The notes under the pieces were generated by a model. It worked only from the letters and a program-made list of their open reading frames with translations. It searched no databases and was not told the DNA's origin. A stretch of DNA of 64,000 bases, taken from assembly GCA_022592445.1 (NCBI GenBank), contig JABYQR010000131.1:1-64000 (forward strand), given 5' to 3'. A program made the translations under genes and the position numbers. Shown one piece after another: positions 31,423 through 42,133 of the stretch. Numbering within the stretch: the stretch's first letter is position 1; each line of letters opens with the position of its first letter. The DNA is from Cytidiella melzeri (taxonomy: Eukaryota > Basidiomycota > Agaricomycetes > Polyporales > Irpicaceae).

Positions 31423-34400
31423 TTTACACCGCCTACTAGGCCACGTGGGCGTAAAACGGCTGACAACCTCAACGTCCGGGATTCGCATTGCGCCTGGTTC
31501 CACAACGCCACAAACTTGCAAAGCATGTGCCAGAGAAAACATCAAACGACTTCCCTTTCCAAAAATCGCATCCTCACGAGCTGATCGCCTTATATTCCGT
31601 GTACACATCGACATTTGCGGACCGTTGCCTGTTGGGTACGGTGGTGTCAAATACTTCCTTCCTTGTGTCAACGACAACTCAAGGTGGAGAACCCCTCTTT
31701 TCTTAAAACTCCGTTCAGACACACTCATTGAATTCACAAAATGGAAAAACGCCGCGGAACGCTTCACGGGAGAAAAATTGGCTGTCATTCGCGTCGACAA
31801 CGCTCCCGAGCTTGTACAAGGAGAATTTCGTACATACTGCGAAAAGGAGGGAATAACATTCGAGAAGACCGTGCCCGACGCATCCCCACAAAACGGTGTG
31901 GCTGAAAGATCCAACTGGACTCTTGCGTCCATGGCTAGGGCCATGCTCATCGACAGCGGTCTCTCCGACTTCTTCTGGCCTCTCGCGGTCCAATGCGCCT
32001 CACACATACTGAACCAACTCTCTACATCCGCACTGCCACCAAATACAACTCCGTACCACATGTGGCATAAGCGCAATCCCGACATCTCCCATTTCCACGT
32101 CTTCGGCTCACGCGTCATTTCACGGCGAATGGATGCAGACTCGATCAACAAAATGCAACCGCGTGGTGAAGAAGGTCGCTTCGTGGGATACGCAAATGAC
32201 GCGAAGGGGTACCTTGTGTGGTTCCCAAACGCACGCGCTGTACGCGCAAGAAGAGACGTCACGTTTCTTGACGACGATGAGCGCAGCTCATACCTCCCGC
32301 CTACCACCACCACCGCACCGCCTACCACCACCACCGCACTGCAACCCATGTGGAACGACTTCGTGGTCACCGATGACAATCGTTACCACGAACGTAACGG
32401 CGATGCCACAGCACCGTCACAGTATGTCTTGCCTCACACAGTGATGCATCCTCGACCTGACTTATCTCCTGCAGAGATTCGTCGATGGCACAGCCATCCA
32501 CTGAGACTGTTCCCAAGGAACCTCGCACCCCCAAGGGGCTTGATGGATCTCCATCTGAGACCATTGGTACGTCTCCTGCAGAGACAACATGTACCCTACG
32601 CTCACGAGAGCACCACAGGTCGACAAAAGATCACTCTACCTTTGCGTTACCGAACTGACAACAGCGCGTATTCGGACAAGGGGGGACTCATCATGACTCA
32701 AACAGTTGCCCTCTGTAACAGTAATGCTACACTCACCAGATAAGTTGGTTAACTTGAGGGGAATGTGGTGAGATAGAGAGTAAGAGTGGTGGTGAGCGAA
32801 GTACTGGTGGGTACTGAGTAGTCCTGGTTCAACAGAGTGGATAAGACTGAGGGGATATGCCCTCAGGAGTGCCTCTATATATACATGAAGGGGAGGACCC
32901 CAGGTACTACCCTAAGACCCCTAATACCTACATGAGTAAGCAAAGTAATCTACCTTACTAAGCATGCCCTATGCCCTAGTGGTGTCACTTCAATAATCAA
33001 CCAATAGCAATTGTCCCCATGACCTGACCCCATGACCTAGCTCCAAGGCTAGACTTGTTCTAGCTTGTTCTAAGACAAGGCTAGACTTTTCCAGAAGGTT
33101 CTAAGAACTATGACATCATCTAATGGAATGTTCTATACTATGACATCATAGTTCCAGCAAGTTCTACAAGGTTCCAGAGAGTTCTATCATGTGATACACA
33201 GATAAGGAAAGGAGCGCATCAGCGCATCAGAGACAGGAGGCGCATCAGCGCATCAATTGATAGGCACTGAGAATAAGCGCCGGAATAGGCGCCTGATAAG
33301 TGCCAGATAAGCGCTGGATAAGCGCCTAAATAGGTGCCGGATAAGCGCTGGATAAGCGCTGGATAAGCGCTTAAATATTCCCAATAATACCGTTGCCTGG
33401 TAAGGCAAGTCTTGTAGAAACATTGAAAATCTGTGACACCCTCAACGCAGCCAATAAATCAGCCACCATCGAAGGAAAATTCACCCCAGTCCCACATGCC
33501 AACGCCGCAGCTCCTATCGACGACGCTAACGAACAAGATCCCAGATCCATCGCAGAGGCGGAACGCAGCAAATACTGGGAGGAGTGGCTGGTCGCTATAC
33601 ACGAGGAGCTTGAGGTGCTGCGAGTAAAAGGCGTATACGAGGAAGTGCAGGAGGTACCCCCAGGAAGAAAACCTGTGGATTCCAAGTGGGTCCTCCACCT
33701 CAAACGAAACGCTGATGGACATATCGCGAGGTTCAAAGCGCGACTCGTGGCCAAGGGTTTCACTCAAATTCCCGGCCAGGACTTCAACTTCACATTCGCT
33801 CCGGTGGCTCGATGGGACTCAATAAGGACTATCCTCGCCATTGCCGCACACCACGACCTCCATCTTCGTCATATCGACATCAAAACGGTGTTTCTGAACG
33901 GACCGCTCACAGAGGAAATCTACATGAAGAAACCGTCAATCGCAGGACCGGGTTACTGGCGACTGCTAAAGGGATTATACGGCCTGAAGCAAGCAGGCCG
34001 ATCATGGTACCTCAAATTCAACGAAAAATACCACATGCTAGGCTTCCGGAGATGCCAGTCAGACTGGAGTGTCCATGTACGAGACGTTGGCAATGCCAAG
34101 TCCCTATCTGCAACCAGTGTCGATGATATACTACTAGCCACTCCTTCCTCAGCCGAATCCGATTCAGTAACACAAGGACTCAAACACTTATTCGACATCA
34201 CAGATAACGGCGAAGTCGAGTGGCTATTGGGCTGCAAAGTCACCAGGGATCGCAAGTGTCGCTCAATTCTCCTCTCACAAGAAGCTTACACCATATCCAT
34301 ATTACGACTTTTTGGCATGGAATTCAGCAACGCAGCCTCAACGCCATTACCACCCAAGGTATCATTGTCGCGAGAAGATGCGCCCAAAACTCCGGCAGAC

Positions 34401-35132
34401 CGCGACGCGGTCAAGGACCTCCCGTACTGCGTTCTCGTTGGCAAGGTCATGTACCTTGCCACCACCACAAGACCTGACATCGCCTACGCGGTTCACGAAC
34501 TCGCTAAGTTCATGTCGTGCTATGGGCACACCCACTGGGCAGCAGCCAAACACTTACTACGATACTTGCAAGGCACGCGCTCTCTTGGCCTGACTCTAGG
34601 AAACCTCGACCCGGCGTATCCGCTGTTCCACGGATTCACAGATTCGGATTGGGGCTCCAGCGAAGGAAGAAAATCCGTCTCAGGATACGTGATGGTACTC
34701 TACTGTTTGCCAGTCGCTTGGAGCGCAAAACAACAGGCCGTGGTCGCCCTATCGTCTTGCGAAGCTGAATACATTGCATGCTCACACGCCGCGTGCCAAA
34801 TAATATGGATGCGTCAATTACTAGGCGAGCTCGGATTTCCACAGCAGGACGCTATGAACTTATACTGTGACAATAACGGTACAATTGCTTGCACGCACGA
34901 TCCTCACGGCCATACCTGCATGAAGCACATCGATATTCGCGCTCATTTCATTAGGAATGTTGTCAACGAAGGGAAAATTGTCGTCACGCGGGTCGCTGGA
35001 ACTGAAAACAAAGCAGATATATTCACCAAGGCTCTAGCCCGTGTTCTACACACGCGAGGGATGGAAATGCTAGGAGTGCTAGCGGGTCAAGGGGGGGTGT
35101 CAAGTGATGACCCGCCCGAGGAGACGGATTAG
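31423..35132 (+). pseudogene. integrase-RT-RNase H of copia X, split by solo LTR Z
   Basis: The pol frame is -1 relative to gag and open from before the gag stop at 31437. Integrase shows HIDICGPLP, VDNAPELVQ and PQNGVAERSN, all three acidic residues kept. It breaks at 32713 where Z enters, after a Thr/Pro-rich hinge (TTTTAPPTTTTA near 32310-32336), and resumes at 33444. RT (SVDDILLATPS) and RNase H (ALSSCEAEYIA, DIFTKALA) follow, with the stop at 35130-35132, 35 nt inside the 3' LTR. Removing Z plus one CCCTC (730 bp) brings both halves into one frame. Confidence 0.9.
32714..33438. repeat. solo LTR Z (725 bp) in pol of copia X
   Basis: The ends are TGTAACAG...CTGTGACA, an 8-bp inverted repeat with one mismatch, and CCCTC flanks both sides (32709-32713, 33439-33443). 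A TATA-like TATATATA lies near 32876. The 3' half is full of short repeats: GCGCATCAGCGCATCA-type units near 33212-33256 and a GGATAAGCGC-type unit repeated at least six times at about 33280-33372. There is no coding sequence. A single LTR with a target duplication is what remains after the two LTRs of a whole element recombine. Its full-length relative is not in the window. Confidence 0.88.
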
Positions 35133-35311
35133 GCAAGAGGCGGGGGCTCGGTGATGAGAGTTACTATACACGGACATCCGCATCACATGTATAAAAGGGA
35201 CACGACCGGCACAGGGGTCAGCATCTGTTGCTTACCCTGTGCCAGGTACGCTACCTTCGCCTCTACGAATCTATCTGTTGCTTACCCTGTGCCAGACCGT
35301 TAATTCTGACA
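35098..35311 (+). repeat. 3' LTR of copia X
   Basis: 214 bp, one visible difference from the 5' LTR. It holds the end of the pol frame and is followed by the target duplicate GTAAG. Confidence 0.93.
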
Positions 35312-35455
35312 GTAAGCCACTGGGAGGATAATGTGCAAAGAGAGAAGGAAGGCGGTTGCTAGTGGCATAGGGCGGGAGATGGGGGCGTAAGTAGCGCCAC
35401 AGGATTAATGCCACTGGCGATGCAATAGACTTTTTTTTTTTTTTTTTTTTTTTTT

Positions 35456-35886
35456 ATATCTAAGTTTATAAAGGTCCGTGCGTAACGTAGTTACATGTGA
35501 GACCATAATCCGAAACCATGAAACGGCTGCCAGCGCCCGTCCCGATTGTGGGTTGTTTTATACAGTCCTCGGATGAGTGGTGTGGACCGGACAGCGAGGC
35601 AGTGGTGTTTAGGCACCGCCCAAGTGTCACAACCTATACTTGGCAGAAACAGAAAGGGAGACATAGACCCCCGGCCCCATGTTGGCCTGCGGCTGCGAGT
35701 GCCCGCTGCAACTGCTACTTTCTGACGGTTTTTTCAGGACGGTTGAATGTGGTATGTCCTAGGCCTGATGACTTAGCCCCATCTAAGCGCGTTGTCGCTA
35801 CTACGCAGAAAAAGAAAATAACCCCCCCTCCGTTGAAGAAACACAACATTCACCAACATGCCAGGTCATGGCACACAAAAGCCCTT
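35456..35886 (-). other. 3' untranslated region of the LINE
   Basis: Non-coding stretch between the ORF2 stop at 35887 and the A tail. A chance plus-strand frame of 126 codons crosses it. Confidence 0.6.
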
Positions 35887-38800
35887 TCACTCACTTAGGT
35901 GAAGGGTTCCTTCGCCGGATGCAGGGTAGAGAACACCCCAACCCGCATCCGTGGGTTCCCCCCAAGCCAAACGTCCTGTCTGACTGGGGTTCGCCCGCCA
36001 CCGCGTAGATTCCGACAGCAAGGGGTCGACCTCGCCACCGTCCTCATGATGACCATCGCGTTTCGAATTGGAATCACTGTTTGCCACAGGAAGGCGAAAC
36101 TCATCCTCTCCGAAATCCAGCGCATCCGCTGGCCTTCCATTAGCAAGGTATTGCCGCTCCCTCTGCGGCCCCCACCAACTGGAGTATGGAGATTTGAACT
36201 CCAGGTCGTCTGTTAGATTTCTAAAAAACCAGTCGACGAACTTTGCTCTGTCCTCCTCCGACCTAGCATTGGCCTCAGCTTCCGCCTTGGCATGGTGATC
36301 ATCCGCCGGAATATGTTTCTCCTTCGGCTTCTTCACCTTCAATATTGGGTCACGCTTCTGCTCCTCAGAAGCCTCCCCTTTGTGTATGAGCGTCCTTATA
36401 GTCCACTCATGTCCTGATCTCCACACTTCGCGCATGAACTGCCGGTGGGATTTGGGACTGTAATCGATCGGTTTCCACTTGGTGTGGGCACCAAACACTG
36501 TTTGTTTAAGTATTGTCTCAACCCATACTCGTGTTACCGCGTAGGAGTTGAAACAATTTGCAGCTAAATCTGAGGTTCTCGTTTCCACCAGCTTAGCCCA
36601 TTCAAAAGTTCCTGCCATGGGGTTCATGATCAAGAACACAAGGAGTTCGTTTTGTCCAAACAACTGTGTGCAGTTTTGGAAATCTGCAGAATCCATACTC
36701 GCAAGAGCTGCTAGTTCCTCTTGGTTGTATGGGTCAGGTGGTCTCCAAGCACGGTACCACAAAAGACACTCGTCCAGCAGATGCTTTCGAGTTTCAATAG
36801 CGCCACACGCACATTCCGCGGGGCCCTCCAGGTGAAATCTTTCACGGAACTCGCCAATAGGCATGTGTCCTAAGATGAGACGTGTAGCAGCAGCATATTC
36901 CGCCACACCCACTGTATTATCAGGCTTATCAACGTTATACAACGCTGACTGAGCTCCGCCAAGGTTTTTCAACCACCAATGCCGTTTGGCCACTGGTGTC
37001 ACTCCCTTGAATTCAGACGTTTTAATAACGTTGCTGTGCCCTTTGTAATCAAAGTCTTTCATAAGACGATGCCACCGTTTAATAGCCATTGCATCTTTGT
37101 CTTGACGTGCCACACTCCACGAGGTAAATCTCGGTTGTGGTTTTTCTGTAGCCTCTTTGGCAAATTTGTCCATGTCCTCGTTGAGTGCGAGGCCAATGTG
37201 ACTTGGTACCCAATGCAGCCCCACATAGCGTGCAGGGTTTGCGCTCAAGAAGTCTCGCACCCTTCGGCACGCTACCAAACGCATCATCTGTCCTGGGCCA
37301 ACATTTGGCTTCAGGATGGATTGCAATGCAGACTTGTTGTCAGCAAAGAGGTGGATTTCAGTGATACTATCAGGAATGTTCATGACAGCATCACTAATAC
37401 CCATAGCAAGAGCGCAAATTTCAGCGTCATATACGCCAGAATTGCCCATAGGGGTGTGTTTCCTAGTAAGAGTTACACCCATATGTCGTGTAGTCCAGGC
37501 TGCTCCTGACTTGCGTCTTCTTGCAGACCCATCCCATATAAGAGATCCGTCAGTCCAAACTGAACGAATGTCTTCATTATGTTCTGTGAACTCAATTCGA
37601 GGTTTCAGATCTCCATCCACCCATGACTTAAAATCGTTGGAGGATTTGTTAGGCGCATCCACAAAGAACTTGATTCTGTCCTGGAACTCATCTAGAATGC
37701 GTTTACCAGGCCAGTTTTCAACATCAACAGGATCAAAGGCTTCGTCTGAAGTCATCCCTATTCTATGGATGTGCGCCAAAGGCGAATCCACTTTATATCG
37801 TCGTGCCCCCAAAGGAAAAGGCATGCGACAATTTGCATCGTTTGTCTCCCACTCCGCCGGGAGATTAGCCCGGAGGGGGTGACCTCGATGCACTGTTCTC
37901 ACTCTAAGAGCAGCTTTCGACATAAATTTGTCTACATGGTGTCGGATGGGAATGAGCCCAGCCATCATCTCGAGTGCACCAATCGGAGTGGTCTTAAAGC
38001 CACCTGTGATCCACCTCGCAGCTCGCGACTGAGCAAGTTGAAGCTCTTTTGCAATCCATTTCTGTCGCTTCCAATTGGGATCCCACCACAGTTGTGCACC
38101 GTAGAGTAGGACTGGAAGCACGTTAGAGATGTATAACCGTCTCTTATGATAAGGATTAAATCCTCGTTGAGAATTACCAAGTAATCGCAACGCATTGACA
38201 GTGCTACACGCCTTGTTAGCATACCGTCTTATGTGCTCCCTCCATGTAAGTCTAGGAGTGAAAAAGAAGCCCAGGTATCGTACAACCTCCTTAGGCTTAA
38301 TGACAATTACTGTCCCGTCATGGCTTGGCAAATTCACACTTGGGCCCAAAGGTTCACCTGGGCTCCAAGGTTTGGTGCTATTTCTGAAGTGGATAAGTTC
38401 GGTCTTATCCCCTTCTACTTCTAACCCTGCCATTCTCATGGCATCGGTCATTTTTACATATATGCGTTCCAGCAACCTAGCGTTTGCTATAAGTTGTTGG
38501 TTAATGCGCGCTTTTGCCATTGGAGGGCCAAATACATGTATCCACCCATCATCGACAAAGAATTGCAGGGTTTGATCCCCCTCAAGCACCTGGTTTGTGG
38601 GCGCCACATGATGTAGAGCCGGAGCTAGGTACAATGCTGTTAACGGTGGAGATAAGACAGCGCCCTGCCCTGCTCCTACCGAACAATCCTTAGGGTCTGT
38701 CTCAGACCCCTGGAAGCAGAATTTGGTCATACGGCCCCTGAAGTAATCCTCAAAGAAGTCGCAGATTTTTGAATTAAAGCCCTGCCGTCTAAACACGCCA

Positions 38801-40962
38801 GTGGCTATAGTGTGGTTGACCGACGGGAAAAACTGCGCCACGTCTACCAGAAGAGCAGAGGACAACCTATTCCTCGCCCATCCTTCTCGCACGTTGTGAA
38901 CAACTTGCACTCCCGCATCCGTAGTTGAATGCTGCATCGTTCCGCCAAACTGGCAAGGATGAGTAATGCCAAACTTCTGCGACTCAAATTGTAATCGCTT
39001 CGCTATGACTTTCTCTAACAACTTGCCAATACAATTTAGCAAGACTATCGGACGATACGCTTTGGGCTTCGTGTAATCCGGCTTATTTGGTTTGGGTATG
39101 ATCACTGTCTTTGACTCTTTGAATGCAGACGGGAACACACCAAACTTAATGCATCCGTTAAACAGATGCCGGACCCTAGATGCTGCTGTAGCATCTCCTT
39201 TATCCTCAAAGTCCTTGCAACTAAAGTCATAAGGGCCTTGAATGACAATGCGTTTCAGCCAGAACCATGACAGGTGGTCTGGGCCTGGTGCAGACATATT
39301 TGATGTCTTCTTCAACTCCTCAAGGATTTCCGCCAAGCTGAAGTCTGCCCACTCCCTCTCAGGGGCCTGGGGGATCAGCTCAATGTATTTCTCATCAACT
39401 GGTCGCTGAATACTAGGACAGAACTGCTCTTGGAACGCTTCCGCAAGCTGCTCTTTGGTGGAACATGGATTCCCATCAGGGCCTATAATGCCCGTAGTTG
39501 AGTCAATGGGGCGCGGCTTGACCCAGCCAACAACATCCCAAACTTTTTGGTGGTGGATTCTCTGAATTGTGCGATCAAAGAAACTCCGTTTTGCTCGGTT
39601 TGTTGCTTTACGCAACTCTCTCTGAGCATCTTTCCACTTGTCCTCTGCATCAGCAAAGGCATCAGCGCATTCTTCCGCATGAGATTGCGAATAATTGACC
39701 ATGTTTACTTTGGTCGCTTTTCGATATGCCCTCGAAGCATCATCCAATACTTTCCGAGCAATCCTAGAAGCTTTTGCAGCAGCAGAACATTCAGCATTCC
39801 ACCACCCTTTTGCCGCTTGGCTCAAGTCTGGCACAGCAGCCAAGCTATTCCATGCTTCTTGCGCCCATAGGTTGAAGCGCTCTGTTGCATTTTCCACTTG
39901 TTCCCTCGAACTGTACTCCTCATCCCGTAGGATAAGATCAATGCCTTTCCGCACGCGTTTGACAAATTCACGCCCTGCTGCAGATACTTTGCCAATTGTA
40001 GGCCCGATCTCAGGCTTACTATCAACATATACATCCCATTCCAAAATGGAGTGGTCACTATTATTACGACCATCAGAGTTGATGTGTAACGAGCCCGGAA
40101 TATATGCCGGATCTGCCCACACCAAATCGAGTACACCTGGACGATTGTCCGAGTTGTTTGAGCGCCACGTTGGAGGCCCGTACGGGTCATTAAGTAGCAC
40201 AAGTCCCAGCTCCATCTCAGAAAGAGCAATGAGATCGTCCCCTTGTCTTAAATAGCGAGGGCGACGATTAGTTCGTTCGTTCTTATCCCAATTTGGGTGG
40301 CGAATATTGAAGTCCCCACACATAAAAGTAATGTGTGGTAATGTAGAAACATGGTTCTCCAGGTAAGTGAGAGCCGAGTTTGCTTCATGAGAATTGTAGA
40401 CATTTAAGAAGGTCATGACCCTATCTCCAATATCCATTGCAACGCAGTTGATGTCATTATGATTAATGAGGTCAGACCGCAGCCGAGGCATATGCGCTTT
40501 CCAACGCTTGTTCACGAACACCATTGCTCGCGCTTTTTCCTGAGCACCAATACTGATGAACTCACGATGGGTGACTGTTTGCATGTACGCTTCACCCTCT
40601 TTGTTCGTCATGGAGGCAACATTTTTAATGTGTCCCCAGAACGGTTCTTGAACGCAGATTATATCCCAATCACGATATCTCTCGAGCAACGAAGACATGT
40701 TGTATCGAGACTTTTGGACATTGGCGCTAATGCACCTCATGGTGGGGTCAGCATCTTCGACGTCAAGGAGTTCGTCAAGATCCGGCTGAGTAGGAGCAAC
40801 AAGGCTCGCTAGAGGTACGTCAGGAGAAGATTGGACATGACCACTATGTGCAGACTGAATTTCAGATGACGGTTGTAAAAGACTATCACCACTGAATTCA
40901 AGATTTTCTAACCGCTCTCGCATTCTTTTAAAATGCGCAAGCGGGATGTCAGGCGACGAGAG
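35887..40962 (-). CDS. LINE ORF2: endonuclease, reverse transcriptase, RNase H
   Basis: The frame is open across the element's 5' border and on into host DNA, with the first ATG of the open frame at 41058; the first ATG inside the element is at 40919 (MRERLENLEF). From there it is about 1,677 residues. An apurinic-type endonuclease starts RCISANVQKSRYN and shows VQEPFWG, CGDFNIRHPNWD and NSDHSILEW. RT has YRPIVLLNCIGKLLEK and the catalytic FVDDGWI. RNase H shows WTDGS, DAEICALA, FADNKSA and WVPSHIG. A zinc-binding CACGAIETRKHLLDEC segment follows. No stop or frameshift occurs, so ORF2 could be functional if expressed from a flanking promoter. Confidence 0.92.
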   Translation of the reverse strand, partial: LSSPDIPLAHFKRMRERLENLEFSGDSLLQPSSEIQSAHSGHVQSSPDVPLASLVAPTQPDLDELLDVEDADPTMRCISANVQKSRYNMSSLLERYRDWDIICVQEPFWGHIKNVASMTNKEGEAYMQTVTHREFISIGAQEKARAMVFVNKRWKAHMPRLRSDLINHNDINCVAMDIGDRVMTFLNVYNSHEANSALTYLENHVSTLPHITFMCGDFNIRHPNWDKNERTNRRPRYLRQGDDLIALSEMELGLVLLNDPYGPPTWRSNNSDNRPGVLDLVWADPAYIPGSLHINSDGRNNSDHSILEWDVYVDSKPEIGPTIGKVSAAGREFVKRVRKGIDLILRDEEYSSREQVENATERFNLWAQEAWNSLAAVPDLSQAAKGWWNAECSAAAKASRIARKVLDDASRAYRKATKVNMVNYSQSHAEECADAFADAEDKWKDAQRELRKATNRAKRSFFDRTIQRIHHQKVWDVVGWVKPRPIDSTTGIIGPDGNPCSTKEQLAEAFQEQFCPSIQRPVDEKYIELIPQAPEREWADFSLAEILEELKKTSNMSAPGPDHLSWFWLKRIVIQGPYDFSCKDFEDKGDATAASRVRHLFNGCIKFGVFPSAFKESKTVIIPKPNKPDYTKPKAYRPIVLLNCIGKLLEKVIAKRLQFESQKFGITHPCQFGGTMQHSTTDAGVQVVHNVREGWARNRLSSALLVDVAQFFPSVNHTIATGVFRRQGFNSKICDFFEDYFRGRMTKFCFQGSETDPKDCSVGAGQGAVLSPPLTALYLAPALHHVAPTNQVLEGDQTLQFFVDDGWIHVFGPPMAKARINQQLIANARLLERIYVKMTDAMRMAGLEVEGDKTELIHFRNSTKPWSPGEPLGPSVNLPSHDGTVIVIKPKEVVRYLGFFFTPRLTWREHIRRYANKACSTVNALRLLGNSQRGFNPYHKRRLYISNVLPVLLYGAQLWWDPNWKRQKWIAKELQLAQSRAARWITGGFKTTPIGALEMMAGLIPIRHHVDKFMSKAALRVRTVHRGHPLRANLPAEWETNDANCRMPFPLGARRYKVDSPLAHIHRIGMTSDEAFDPVDVENWPGKRILDEFQDRIKFFVDAPNKSSNDFKSWVDGDLKPRIEFTEHNEDIRSVWTDGSLIWDGSARRRKSGAAWTTRHMGVTLTRKHTPMGNSGVYDAEICALAMGISDAVMNIPDSITEIHLFADNKSALQSILKPNVGPGQMMRLVACRRVRDFLSANPARYVGLHWVPSHIGLALNEDMDKFAKEATEKPQPRFTSWSVARQDKDAMAIKRWHRLMKDFDYKGHSNVIKTSEFKGVTPVAKRHWWLKNLGGAQSALYNVDKPDNTVGVAEYAAATRLILGHMPIGEFRERFHLEGPAECACGAIETRKHLLDECLLWYRAWRPPDPYNQEELAALASMDSADFQNCTQLFGQNELLVFLIMNPMAGTFEWAKLVETRTSDLAANCFNSYAVTRVWVETILKQTVFGAHTKWKPIDYSPKSHRQFMREVWRSGHEWTIRTLIHKGEASEEQKRDPILKVKKPKEKHIPADDHHAKAEAEANARSEEDRAKFVDWFFRNLTDDLEFKSPYSSWWGPQRERQYLANGRPADALDFGEDEFRLPVANSDSNSKRDGHHEDGGEVDPLLSESTRWRANPSQTGRLAWGEPTDAGWGVLYPASGEGTLHLSE

Positions 40963-40977
40963 GGCGATGCAATAGAC

Positions 40978-41514
40978 GGTGCACATCGATTGACTCACAG
41001 CTGGGAAAAAACCTGTGATGGTGGCGACGAGCGTACTGTAGAATCCTTTATGGCTCATGGCTCAGGTGCTCATATCCTAGCTGGCCCCAGCATCGTTTCT
41101 CATCGCCGGTTTTTGTTCGCCTGCTTGTTCTCTCATCGTGTACGCGCATATACTATACCCACTCTGTTATAGATCTAAGTATGTGTCCCACCAGAGGGGA
41201 TGAGACATCCCTGTGCCAGTACTGATTGATAAATCATTTATTGGTCTCAACAACGGTCTAGATACATGATAGGAGGTCGAGGGGTGTCTCAATTTTCACC
41301 ACATAAATACTGCTGCTGGTGCCGTTGGGTGTCTCCCCAGCTCTGAGAGTCCCCCTTCATTTGCAAGCTAGCACTGGTTGGTGCGTATCATGCCCAGCTA
41401 GCTATAGGCAATTCTGAAAGCTCATTCCCTGACACATTTTGTAGCTCATCTTACAACATTCATACCTGCGTCCACACCAACCTTTCTGTCCGAATCCCCT
41501 CATTCTTCTTCATC
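40978..41514. other. intergenic, upstream of secreted-protein gene
   Basis: Host DNA between the LINE target duplication and the next gene. No gene seen; the promoter of the gene at 41515 should lie in its last part. Confidence 0.4.
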
Positions 41515-42083
41515 ATGCGCCCTTCCATCGCTGTCGCTCTCGCATTACTTGCCACCGTTGGCCCCGCTTTATCTTCTCCCGTTGCTTCTCCCGTCGTGTC
41601 TTTGGACGAGCCATCAGCCAATCCCACCGTTGCTGGGAACGATGTTGACAATAACACCGTGACGCAGCTTGCCATGATTGGAGCGCGTGCGCCAGGCATG
41701 GACAGTAGCCAAACCCCGTGAGTCGACTCTACTTGTCGAATGTTGAACACAATATTCAGTCTGCTCGCAAGCCGTCGCCGTGCAGAACCTACAGAGCTCG
41801 AAGGGCTACTCGCTCGCATTTCTGAGGAACAGGACTTGGCCGATTTACAGCGAGATATGAAGGAACTCCAGAAAATCCTGGAAACAAGAGTACAAAATCT
41901 GGGGTCAGCAGGACAAAAAACGTTTGAGGAGGTGCTGGAGAAGAAGTCGCCAGACCTGGCAGCGAAATGGAGGGCGGCGAATAGCCAGCACACAGGGTGA
42001 GCCGGCTCCGTTCATCAATGTTTCACGTAATCTTGAGTTTGGTTCTTAGGAATCCGAGTCAGGCCTCCGGGTCTTCGCAATGA
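41515..42083 (+). CDS. small secreted protein, unknown
   Basis: Three exons 41515-41717, 41760-41996 and 42050-42083 give 474 nt, 157 residues. The start is chosen for its clear signal peptide MRPSIAVALALLATVGPALS, with cleavage likely near the SSP that follows. Mature residues 20-70 are Ser/Pro/Val-rich and low in complexity. The second half is a charged helix (ELEGLLARISEEQDLADLQR to EKKSPDLAAKWRA) likely to form a coiled coil, and it ends GNPSQASGSSQ. There are no cysteines in the mature part, so it is not a typical disulphide-rich effector. Donors GTGAGT and GTGAGC with CAG/TAG acceptors support the model. I do not recognise the family. Confidence 0.7.
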
Positions 42084-42133
42084 ACCCACCGGCGAGTGTA
42101 CTGCAAAATCCCACCCGAAATTGAACAGGTTCG

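Larger units (their letters stand above)
24489..31439 (+). pseudogene. gag-protease of copia X, split by copia Y
   Basis: The ATG at 24489 starts 38 codons (to 24602); the frame resumes at 29841 and runs to TAG at 31437-31439, 570 residues in all. The part before the break contains LPKLDDNGDTNSYGSWV, the part after it FWKYIEGSES. A gag (UBN2) domain, an unusual knuckle CX4CX5HX4C (CVNPDCPRPRGHTIHNC) and the protease motif YHDSGANQHIFFD are present. The two parts join in frame when Y and one CTATC copy are taken out, so the only lesion is the insertion. Confidence 0.9.
24172..35311 (+). mobile_element. Ty1/copia element X, host of two nested insertions
   Basis: LTRs of 214 bp at 24172-24385 and 35098-35311 differ at one position that I can see (GATGGGAG against GATGAGAG). 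The 5-bp repeat GTAAG lies on both outer sides (24167-24171, 35312-35316). Inside are a primer-binding site, gag-protease, pol in the -1 frame, and a G7 polypurine tract. The element is interrupted by copia Y in gag and solo LTR Z in pol. Without these and one copy of each target duplication, X is about 5.2 kb and its frames run through without lesions, so it was intact when hit. Confidence 0.94.
35431..40962 (-). mobile_element. LINE (non-LTR retrotransposon), 5.5 kb
   Basis: A tail of 25 A (35431-35455 on the minus strand) follows a 3' untranslated region of about 430 bp. The 15-bp repeat GGCGATGCAATAGAC flanks the unit exactly (35416-35430 and 40963-40977), the signature of target-primed reverse transcription. 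One uninterrupted ORF fills most of it. There is no gag-like ORF1; the 5' border falls inside open coding sequence, so the copy is probably 5'-truncated, losing ORF1 and possibly the start of ORF2. The clean ORF and exact target duplication indicate a recent insertion. Domain order (endonuclease, RT, RNase H, C-terminal CCHC) fits the Tad1-like LINEs of fungi. Confidence 0.94.

Noticed and set aside
33200..33375. Short direct repeats as a CRISPR-like array
   Set aside because: Units are about 10 nt without unique spacers of constant length, and the genome is eukaryotic.
32764..33422. Alternative borders TGTGGTGAG...GAAACA for solo LTR Z
   Set aside because: No target duplication fits these ends, whereas TGTAACAG...CTGTGACA has both inverted ends and CCCTC on each side.
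40963..41058. ATG at 41058 as the native start of LINE ORF2
   Set aside because: It lies in host DNA beyond the target duplication; the open frame continues there by chance.
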